Below, one piece after another: positions 54,189 to 60,806 of a DNA stretch of 64,000 bases. The translations under genes were made by a program, and so were the position numbers. Where the stretch lies: NCBI GenBank assembly GCA_963977415.1, contig CAXBOS010000002.1, positions 323,268 through 387,267 of the forward strand, in the 5' to 3' direction. The notes beneath the pieces are model-generated. The model saw nothing but the letters and a program-made list of their open reading frames with translations. It searched no databases and was not told where the DNA came from. Source of the DNA: Croceimicrobium sp963977415 (GTDB lineage: Bacteria > Bacteroidota > Bacteroidia > Flavobacteriales > Schleiferiaceae). How positions within the stretch are numbered: position 1 is the first letter of the stretch; the number at the start of each line of letters is the position of its first letter.

Positions 54189-54979
54189 TGGAAACAACGA
54201 TTAAAGTGCCAACCATGGCCGAAATGGCGGCGGAAAACAAACTACCCGAAGTTCTTTTTTGGGTAGGTTGTGCAGGAAGTTTCGATGATAGAGCAAAGAA
54301 AATAACTAAGGCTTTTGTTAAAATATTACATCATGCTAATGTTTCTTTTGCCGTTTTAGGCACGGAAGAAAGTTGCACCGGTGATCCCGCCAAAAGAGCG
54401 GGTAATGAGTTTGTATTTATGATGCAAGCCATGCAAAACATTGAGGTGCTTAATGCCTACTCTATCAAAAAAATTGTAACAACTTGCCCCCACTGCTTTA
54501 ACACTTTAGCCAACGAATACCCCGAACTAGGTGGTAATTTCGAAGTGGTACATCATACTACCTTTATCAATCAGCTTTTAAAAGAAGAACGTATCAGTAT
54601 TGAAGGGGGTAGCTTTAAGGGCAAGAAAATCACCTTCCACGATCCTTGCTATTTGGGGCGTGCCAATGGTATTTACGAAGCACCCCGCGAACTCATCCTA
54701 AAACTGGATGCCGAATTAGTGGAAATGCGTCGCTGTAAAAGCAATGCGCTCTGCTGTGGTGCCGGTGGTGCCCAGATGTTTAAAGAACCCGAAGCGGGTA
54801 AAAAAGACATTAATATTGAAAGAACAGAAGAAGCCCTAGAAACCAAGCCCGATTTTATCGCAGCCGCTTGCCCTTTCTGTAATACCATGATGACCGACGG
54901 CGTGAAAAACAGCGAAAGAGAAGGCGACCTTCCCGTTTTAGATCTCGCGGAAATGATTGCTCAAGCTAAGGACTTATAA
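54188..54979 (+). CDS. CCG-domain Fe-S protein (HdrB/GlpC/LutA-like)
   Basis: The 263-residue cytoplasmic protein has two cysteine-rich CCG domains: WVGCAGSFDDRAKK with TTCPHCFNTLANEYP, and FHDPCYLGRANGIYEAPREL with CCGAGGAQMF and AACPFCNTMM. Such domains bind noncubane or 4Fe-4S clusters in heterodisulfide reductase and lactate or glycerol-3-phosphate oxidase subunits. It is likely the soluble partner of the membrane Fe-S protein at 51848. Its actual electron donor and acceptor are unknown. Confidence 0.9.
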   Translation: METTIKVPTMAEMAAENKLPEVLFWVGCAGSFDDRAKKITKAFVKILHHANVSFAVLGTEESCTGDPAKRAGNEFVFMMQAMQNIEVLNAYSIKKIVTTCPHCFNTLANEYPELGGNFEVVHHTTFINQLLKEERISIEGGSFKGKKITFHDPCYLGRANGIYEAPRELILKLDAELVEMRRCKSNALCCGAGGAQMFKEPEAGKKDINIERTEEALETKPDFIAAACPFCNTMMTDGVKNSEREGDLPVLDLAEMIAQAKDL

Positions 54980-54988
54980 TATTTTAGT

Positions 54989-55483
54989 ATGTATTTTTCA
55001 TTCGACACTCTTAACGACGATTCTCGGATTTGGATTTTCCAGAGCACCAATTTCCTCGAATTTGAAAAGGTAGAACGCATTTCTGCCCGCTTAATGAACT
55101 TTCTAAACGATTGGCAAGCACATGGCAAAGATTTAATGGCCAGCTTCACTATTATCCATGATCGTTTTATTGTGGTAGCCCTAGATGAAGCTAGCTATCA
55201 GGCTACTGGCTGTAGTATTGATAAGCTAACCCACTTTATTCAAGCGCTGGAAAATGAGTTAGCCATTTCTCTATTAGACCGTACACAAATCGCTTTCCGT
55301 GATGAGAATCAAATGATTGAGATTATTCACATGATGGATTTCAGAGCCGCCTTAGAAGCAGGTGAAATTAATCAAGACACCATTGTATTCAATAATCTTA
55401 TAGAAAACAAAGGACAGCTAAAAAGACAGTGGGAAACCGTGCTAGCCAATAGCTGGCATAAGCAATGGCTTCCAATCGCTTAG
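54989..55483 (+). CDS. Conserved Bacteroidota protein of unknown function (often labelled ABC transporter ATPase)
   Basis: The 164-residue protein (MYFSFDTLNDDSRIWIFQST, then DLMASFTIIHDRFIVVALDE) belongs, from memory, to a short conserved family in Flavobacteria that databases often call ABC transporter ATPase. No Walker A, Walker B or signature motif is present, so that name is not supported by sequence. It starts 9 bp after the CCG protein, and ends the seven-gene unit; the convergent inositol monophosphatase gene ends one base away. Confidence 0.75.
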   Translation: MYFSFDTLNDDSRIWIFQSTNFLEFEKVERISARLMNFLNDWQAHGKDLMASFTIIHDRFIVVALDEASYQATGCSIDKLTHFIQALENELAISLLDRTQIAFRDENQMIEIIHMMDFRAALEAGEINQDTIVFNNLIENKGQLKRQWETVLANSWHKQWLPIA

Positions 55484-55484
55484 T

Positions 55485-56294
55485 CTAAGCTTTACTGGGT
55501 AAATGCTCTTGTAAAAGACCTAAAAACTCATCATAAATTTTAGAGGAGGATGCAATTATCTCGGCACTAAAAAGGTAATTGTCTCCTCCTTTAAAGTCGG
55601 ATACCTTTCCACCTGCTTCTTGTACTAATAGTATTCCGGCTGCTACATCCCAAGGACTAAGACCGTATTCAAAATAGGCATTAAATCGACCACAAGCCAC
55701 ATAGGCCAAATCGGTAGCGGCCGAACCCATGCGACGTAGGCCACGGCTATTGGGATAGAGTTTTGCTAAGAGCGTATTAAAGCTTTGCATGCGCTCAAAA
55801 TCATAATATGGAAAACCCGTGGCTAATAGTGATTCTTTCACCGTATCCTGTTTTGCCACGCTAATTACTTTTCCATTTAAATAAGCGCCACCTCCTCGAT
55901 ACGCACTAAATAATTCATCGCGTCCGCATTCGTAAACCACTCCTACTTCTATCGCATCTGCAGAAGCAAGGGCAATGCTTACAGCAAAAACGGGCACATC
56001 GTACAAAAAATTGGTAGTACCGTCTAAAGGATCGATAATCCAATTATATTGCTCTCCTCTCTTCGTTACTGTTCCTTCTTCGGCAATAAAACCAGCGCCC
56101 GGCACCAAGTCTTTTAAAGCCTCAATAATCATTTTTTCGGCCTCTTTATCTACATAAGAAACGAGACTATTCAAACTCTTAGTCTCAATCATATCCGCGC
56201 TTACCGCTTGTCTTTGCTCTAAAATAAAACGACCGGCTCGTAAGGCTATCGCTTCTACGGCAGTGAGAATTTTTGCTAGTTGCTCTTTATTCAT
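55485..56294 (-). CDS. Inositol monophosphatase family protein
   Basis: The 269-residue protein has the metal-binding motifs GFIAEEGTV, WIIDPLDGTTNFLY and SPWDVAAGILLVQEAGG, all present and intact. It is a Mg-dependent phosphatase of the inositol monophosphatase/CysQ family; in bacteria the substrate may be inositol phosphate, PAP or a sugar phosphate. It is transcribed alone on the minus strand. Confidence 0.92.
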   Translation of the reverse strand: MNKEQLAKILTAVEAIALRAGRFILEQRQAVSADMIETKSLNSLVSYVDKEAEKMIIEALKDLVPGAGFIAEEGTVTKRGEQYNWIIDPLDGTTNFLYDVPVFAVSIALASADAIEVGVVYECGRDELFSAYRGGGAYLNGKVISVAKQDTVKESLLATGFPYYDFERMQSFNTLLAKLYPNSRGLRRMGSAATDLAYVACGRFNAYFEYGLSPWDVAAGILLVQEAGGKVSDFKGGDNYLFSAEIIASSSKIYDEFLGLLQEHLPSKA

Positions 56295-56392
56295 GTGTCC
56301 TTTTATCTATTGCTTTGCAGCGATTTGTAATGCTATGCTAAAATGCCAGTTAAAATCGCATCTTGGCTTGACCTGATACGAATTGAAACAAA

Positions 56393-57733
56393 TTAGGCTA
56401 AAATGGGTAGTTCCTCTAAATACTCGAAGCGCACAAAGCCATCTTCATCGATATTGAGCAATTTTACTTGGGCTTTTTGGTTAACCAAATGCGGATTCCA
56501 AGGACTTTTAACTTTTACATAATTCTCTGTAAAGCCAGTGATATAGCCCTCTTTCATATTATCTTCAAATAATACCGTTTGCTTAGTATTTAGCTGCGCT
56601 TCGTAAAAGGCGCGGCGTTTTTTAGCACTAAGAACGCGTAGCATTTTAGAGCGCTTCTTGCGGATATTATAAGGAACCTGTTCTTCCATTTCATCGGCTT
56701 CCGTATTGGGACGCTGACTATAAGTGAAAACATGTAAATAGCTAATATCTAAACCATTAACAAAGTTATAGGTTTCTAAAAAGTCTTCTTCACTTTCACC
56801 AGGAAAACCACAAATTACGTCTACCCCAATAGCCGCATGGGGCATTAATTCTTTAATCCGTCCTACTCTTTCGGCGTACAGTTCGCGTAAATAACGGCGC
56901 TTCATCTTTTTTAAGATCTTATTACTGCCGCTCTGTAAAGGAATATGGAAATGTGGAACAAATCGTTCCGACTGCGCCACAAAAGCAATGGTTTCATCTT
57001 TCAGTAAATTGGGCTCGATGGAAGAAATGCGAAAACGATCAATCCCTTCAACCTTATCTAATGCCATTACCAGCTCTAAAAAGGTGTGCTCGTGCTTTTT
57101 ATTACCAAACTCTCCTTTGCCATAATCGCCAATATTTACGCCTGTAAGCACAATCTCTTTGGCGCCGGCTTCCACAATTTCGCGGGCATTTTGCAGTACA
57201 TTTTCTAACTTATCGCTGCGCGAAATTCCACGGGCTAAGGGGATAGTACAATAAGTGCATTTATAATCGCAGCCGTCTTGTACCTTTAAAAAGGCACGGG
57301 TACGATCGCCAAAGGAATAGGCGCCCACATAAAAATCGGCTTCATTGATCTCGCAAGAATGCACTTCACCTTTATCGCTTTTGGTAAGCGAATCTAAATA
57401 ATCGGTAATCTTAAACTTTTCGGTCGCGCCTAAAACGAGGTCTACTCCTTCAAAAGCTGCGATTTCTTCGGGTTGCAATTGGGCATAACACCCTACCACT
57501 ACCACTAAACCATCGGGATTAGCAGTATTGGCTTTCTTAACCCAGTATTTACATTCCTTGTCGGCATTATGCGTAACCGAACAAGTGTTAATTACGTAAA
57601 CTTCCGCCTTCTCGTCGAAGTTCACCTGGCTAAAGCCATTCTCCTTAAAGTCGCGCGCTATGGTTGATGTTTCTGAGAAATTCAGCTTACAACCAAGGGT
57701 ATGAAAAGCAACTTTTTTTCCATTCAGTTCCAT
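56393..57733 (-). CDS. mtaB: tRNA (t6A37) methylthiotransferase MtaB
   Basis: The 446-residue protein has an N-terminal UPF0004 domain with Cys15, Cys51 and Cys82, a radical SAM motif CDYKCTYC with Cys155, Cys159 and Cys162, and a C-terminal TRAM domain (TVLFEDNMKEGYITGFTENY). MtaB adds a methylthio group to t6A at tRNA position 37, needing two 4Fe-4S clusters and SAM. The N-terminus MELNGKKVAFHTLGCKLNFS separates MtaB from MiaB and RimO. Confidence 0.93.
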   Translation of the reverse strand: MELNGKKVAFHTLGCKLNFSETSTIARDFKENGFSQVNFDEKAEVYVINTCSVTHNADKECKYWVKKANTANPDGLVVVVGCYAQLQPEEIAAFEGVDLVLGATEKFKITDYLDSLTKSDKGEVHSCEINEADFYVGAYSFGDRTRAFLKVQDGCDYKCTYCTIPLARGISRSDKLENVLQNAREIVEAGAKEIVLTGVNIGDYGKGEFGNKKHEHTFLELVMALDKVEGIDRFRISSIEPNLLKDETIAFVAQSERFVPHFHIPLQSGSNKILKKMKRRYLRELYAERVGRIKELMPHAAIGVDVICGFPGESEEDFLETYNFVNGLDISYLHVFTYSQRPNTEADEMEEQVPYNIRKKRSKMLRVLSAKKRRAFYEAQLNTKQTVLFEDNMKEGYITGFTENYVKVKSPWNPHLVNQKAQVKLLNIDEDGFVRFEYLEELPILA

Positions 57734-57783
57734 AGAGCAAAATTAAGCAAATCAAAAAGTATCAGCTTGCGATAGTAGCAATT

Positions 57784-57818
57784 AAAAAAGCGCCGATTGT
57801 TAGAAACAATGGACGCTT
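57784..57818 (-). terminator. Terminator of the glutathione peroxidase gene
   Basis: AAGCG at 57788-57792 and ATTGTT pair with AACAAT and CGCTT at 57814-57818. On the minus strand, a T-run follows the stem. Confidence 0.8.
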
Positions 57819-57842
57819 TAGTATTTGTAGGAGGAATAGGGA

Positions 57843-58442
57843 TTATTTACCTGTAGCAAAAGCTACAATCTCATCAGACATCGGACTTTTTCCGCTGCCG
57901 TGATGTGCTACCCAATTGCCATTTTCATCAATTAAAAACTTATTGAAATTCCAGCTAACACGGGCGTCATCCACACCATTAAGCTCTTCTTCGGTTAACC
58001 ACTTATACAGCGGATGAACATCATCTCCTTTAACCGCTACTTTATCCATCATCGGGAAGCTTACCCCGTAGTTTTTCTCACAAAAAGATTTAATCTCTTC
58101 ATTGCTTCCTGGTTCTTGTCCACCGAACTGATTACAAGGGAAACCGATTATAACAAACTTGTCACCACCGTGCGTCTCATATAATTCTTGTAAGGTCTTG
58201 TATTGCGGGGTATAACCACATTCCGACGCGGTGTTTACGATTAACACTCTTTTGCCTTTCAGGCTGCTCATATCAAACTCTTCCCCGTTAATATCGGTTA
58301 CTTTGAAATCGTAAAAAGATTGGGCCATACTTACTTCTTTTTTAAGGTCAACATTTTCATCGGCCGCATCTTGCGCCACTGAGTTTTGGTTACAAGCCGC
58401 TAAAAAAAAGCCGAGGCTTAAGGCTAAAAGTGTTTTTTTCAT
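57843..58442 (-). CDS. Glutathione peroxidase family lipoprotein
   Basis: I choose the ATG at 58440-58442, giving 199 residues and the lipoprotein signal MKKTLLALSLGFFLAAC (Cys17); the longer frame up to 58586 runs through repeat DNA. The catalytic Cys75 is in NTASECGYTPQY. GFPCNQFGGQEPGSN and VSWNFNKFL supply the other active-site residues. Cys, not Sec, is used. It probably reduces peroxides with thioredoxin-type donors in the periplasm. Confidence 0.9.
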   Translation of the reverse strand: MKKTLLALSLGFFLAACNQNSVAQDAADENVDLKKEVSMAQSFYDFKVTDINGEEFDMSSLKGKRVLIVNTASECGYTPQYKTLQELYETHGGDKFVIIGFPCNQFGGQEPGSNEEIKSFCEKNYGVSFPMMDKVAVKGDDVHPLYKWLTEEELNGVDDARVSWNFNKFLIDENGNWVAHHGSGKSPMSDEIVAFATGK

Positions 58443-58510
58443 TGTTCTTGTTTTTAAGGATAACCCAAAATTAGGGCTTTGGTTTAAGCTTGAGGCCCTT
58501 TTTTTTGACT

Positions 58511-58840
58511 GAATTTCCTCCCCACCACGCCATTCTATCCAACGAATTACAACTGAATTACCACCGAATTTCCTTTTTCCCACCATGCCATTCTATCCAA
58601 GAAATTACAATCGAATTTCCCTCTCCTCCAAGCCATTCCTTCCTACCGAATTACAATCGAATTACAACTGAATTCCTCTACGCACCACGCCATTCTTCCT
58701 ACCAAATTACAATCGAATTACAACTGAATTCCTCTCCACACCGCGCCATTCTTCCTACCGAATTACCACCGAATTCCCCTTCCCCACCTCGCCATTCTTC
58801 CTACCAAATTACAACTAGTTTTCCCTCCCCTCCAATCATT
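58511..58840. repeat. Degenerate tandem array between glutathione peroxidase and ccmB
   Basis: About seven units of 46-58 bp repeat. Each has one to three GAATTACAAYC-type subunits (11-12 bp), then a C/T-rich stretch, then CGCCATTCTTCCTACC. Units differ mainly in the number of subunits. The plus strand is very low in G and rich in C, T and A. Parts of both neighbouring frames cross it, but neither is a gene. Confidence 0.85.
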
Positions 58841-58848
58841 ATAATCAA

Positions 58849-58856
58849 TACTTTTG
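58849..58856 (+). promoter_or_regulatory. -7 box of the ccm operon
   Basis: TACTTTTG fits TAnnTTTG and ends 4 bp before the GTG start of ccmB at 58861, so the mRNA is probably leaderless. No clear -33 element is seen in the array upstream. Confidence 0.55.
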
Positions 58857-58860
58857 CGAC

Positions 58861-59517
58861 GTGATAGAACAGATCTACCAAATCGTAAAACTCAACTTTC
58901 GTTTAGAATGGCAAGAGAGGCAATCCTACTTTTCCATTTTAATTTACATTTTAAGTAGCGTCTATCTCTCCTACCTCGTTTTTAGTGATGTAATAAGTGC
59001 CGAAACTTGGAATGCCTTCTTTTGGGTGATCTTCATCTTTTCGGCTGTGCAAGCGGCCTACCGCAGTTTTCATTACGAAGCCGATCAGCGTTTCTTACTT
59101 TACTATGGTATGGTGAAACCCGAAAACTTGGTCTTAGGTAAAATTATCTACAATTTTTTATACCTCTACGCGACCGGACTTTTTACTGCTCTAGTTTTCA
59201 CCTTCTTAATGGGTAACGAAATTCACAGTTTGGGAGCTTTCCTTTTTATCTTGCTTCTCGCCAGTTTAGGCTTTAGCGCAATTTTAACTTTTGTGGCGGG
59301 CATCTCGGCCAAGGCTTCTAATAATCCCGCTTTACCCGCCATTTTAAGTATTCCTTTGCTTTATCCACAACTAATTAGTTTAAGCCGAGTGAGTTTGCGC
59401 AGTTTAACGGGGTTTTCTTGGGAAGTTAATGCCCCCCTTTTGATAGTCTTAGCCTTACTATCATTAGTAAGTTTACTATTATCTTTTCTGTTATTTCCCT
59501 ACCTTTGGCGAGATTAA
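58861..59517 (+). CDS. ccmB: Heme exporter subunit CcmB
   Basis: The GTG-started 218-residue membrane protein has about six hydrophobic segments. FRLEWQERQSYFSILIYIL and FHYEADQRFLLYYGMVKPEN match CcmB, the permease-like subunit of the CcmABCD complex that releases holo-CcmE. The likely partner ATPase CcmA is not in this window. It is 10 bp upstream of ccmC, as the first gene of the cluster. Confidence 0.9.
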   Translation: MIEQIYQIVKLNFRLEWQERQSYFSILIYILSSVYLSYLVFSDVISAETWNAFFWVIFIFSAVQAAYRSFHYEADQRFLLYYGMVKPENLVLGKIIYNFLYLYATGLFTALVFTFLMGNEIHSLGAFLFILLLASLGFSAILTFVAGISAKASNNPALPAILSIPLLYPQLISLSRVSLRSLTGFSWEVNAPLLIVLALLSLVSLLLSFLLFPYLWRD

Positions 59518-59527
59518 AAAAAAGCGG

Positions 59528-60190
59528 ATGAAGGGTATTTGGTGGAAGCTTTTGGGGCTCCTTTTGGTCTTATTTTCTTTAGTATTTGGAATGCTAGGAC
59601 CGGTGCAACGTTTACCCATTCTAAACGAAACGATTCGCGTTTTATATTATCACGTTCCCATGTGGTTTGCCATGGTAGCCTTAATGCTTACCAGTTTAAT
59701 CTACAGTTTAAAAGCCCTAAACACAAATAATTTAGCTCAAGATAGTTACGCTTTTGAAGCCGCAAAAACGGGGTTCTTCTTAGCCAGCATTGGTTTGGCC
59801 ACGGGAATGGTTTGGGCCCGCTTTACTTGGGGTGCTTTTTGGGTAAATGACCCTAAACTTAATGGTACTGCCGTAACTATGCTAATTTACCTTGCCTACT
59901 TTGTGCTGCGCAATTCAGTGGAAGATCCTTTTAAACGCATTCGTCTAGCGGGTGTCTACAATATTTTCGCCTTTGTAATGATGATCGTATTTATCGGCAT
60001 CTTACCGCGCTTAACCGATAGTTTGCATCCCGGAAACGGTGGCAACCCAGGTTTTAATAAGTACGACTTAAATAGCGACATGCGCCCTGTTTTTTACAGT
60101 GCCGTTATTGGCTGGATCCTAATCGGATTGTGGCTTACCAACTTAAGAGTGCGCTACAAAAATTTAAAAGAAAAACATGAACAAGTATAA
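59528..60190 (+). CDS. ccmC: Heme-handling protein CcmC
   Basis: The 220-residue membrane protein has about six hydrophobic segments, with the histidine-containing loop VLYYHVPMWFAMV near residue 40 and the tryptophan-rich loop FTWGAFWVNDPKLNGTA. The usual WGxxWxWDxRLT reads WGAFWVNDPKLN, so several positions differ while the core is kept. A second His lies in LTDSLHPGNGG. It places heme on CcmE at the periplasmic face. Its last 14 bp overlap ccmD. Confidence 0.9.
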   Translation: MKGIWWKLLGLLLVLFSLVFGMLGPVQRLPILNETIRVLYYHVPMWFAMVALMLTSLIYSLKALNTNNLAQDSYAFEAAKTGFFLASIGLATGMVWARFTWGAFWVNDPKLNGTAVTMLIYLAYFVLRNSVEDPFKRIRLAGVYNIFAFVMMIVFIGILPRLTDSLHPGNGGNPGFNKYDLNSDMRPVFYSAVIGWILIGLWLTNLRVRYKNLKEKHEQV

Positions 60191-60386
60191 ACTCGCCTTG
60201 TTTTTTATGCTAAGCGCATTAAGCAATGCTTCGGCACAAATGCCACAAGTAGAAATGGCTGACGCCCTAAGAGAGAACGGAAAAATTTACGTGGTGGTAG
60301 TAATTATTGCCATTGTTTTTATAGGCTTAGCAGGCTACCTCATTAATCTTGACCGCAAGATTAGTAAACTTGAAAAGAAAGACTGA
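60177..60386 (+). CDS. ccmD: CcmD-like small membrane protein
   Basis: The 69-residue protein has a signal-like N-terminus (MNKYKLALFFMLSALSNASA), one membrane helix (IYVVVVIIAIVFIGLAGYLI) and a charged tail (NLDRKISKLEKKD). It overlaps ccmC by 14 bp and shares one base with ccmE. Position and shape, more than sequence, support CcmD, which stabilises the CcmABC complex. Confidence 0.78.
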   Translation: MNKYKLALFFMLSALSNASAQMPQVEMADALRENGKIYVVVVIIAIVFIGLAGYLINLDRKISKLEKKD

Positions 60387-60778
60387 TGAAAAGAACGCAC
60401 ATCGCTATTATTGTTTTTATCGCCCTAGCTATTGGCGCCATCATGGTAACTATTAATGATGCTTCTACCTATGTTGGTTTTAACCGTGCCAGCGAAAACC
60501 CAGGGACAAAATACACCGTAATTGGCTATTTAGATAAGGAAGCACCTATGGATTATGATGCCCGCGCCAATCGTTTTAACTTCACCGCCATCGACAAAGA
60601 AGGCAACAAGCAAAAAGTTTTTTACAATCAACCCAAGCCCCAAGATTTCGAAAGAAGCGAGGAAATTACTATGAAAGGTTTTGCCACCGATAGTGCCTTC
60701 GTTGCTAGCGAAATTTTAATGAAATGTCCTAGTAAGTACAACGAGCAAAACGAAATGGCTGGTTACGATACTTATTAG
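60386..60778 (+). CDS. ccmE: Heme chaperone CcmE, CxxxY type
   Basis: The 130-residue protein has an N-terminal membrane anchor and an OB-fold domain (YTVIGYLDKEAPMDYDARAN and so on). The heme attachment site reads CPSKY (Cys114, Tyr118) where E. coli has HxxxY; CcmE with Cys at this place is known from other lineages. It carries heme from CcmC to CcmF. It lies 28 bp before ccmF. Confidence 0.9.
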   Translation: MKRTHIAIIVFIALAIGAIMVTINDASTYVGFNRASENPGTKYTVIGYLDKEAPMDYDARANRFNFTAIDKEGNKQKVFYNQPKPQDFERSEEITMKGFATDSAFVASEILMKCPSKYNEQNEMAGYDTY

Positions 60779-60806
60779 GTTTTTATAACCTATTCAAAAT
60801 TTTAGA

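Noticed and set aside
57843..58442. Possible selenoprotein
   Set aside because: The glutathione peroxidase active site uses a TGT/TGC Cys codon, with no in-frame TGA.
58443..58586. 48-residue N-terminal extension of glutathione peroxidase
   Set aside because: The extension runs through the array, while the ATG at 58440-58442 gives a perfect lipoprotein signal.
58511..58840. Possible CRISPR array
   Set aside because: Unit lengths vary by subunits, spacers are also repeats, and no cas genes are near.
58490..58864. 124-residue His/Pro/Ser-rich plus-strand reading frame
   Set aside because: It is a translation of the tandem array. The unit lengths vary and would not keep one frame across copies.
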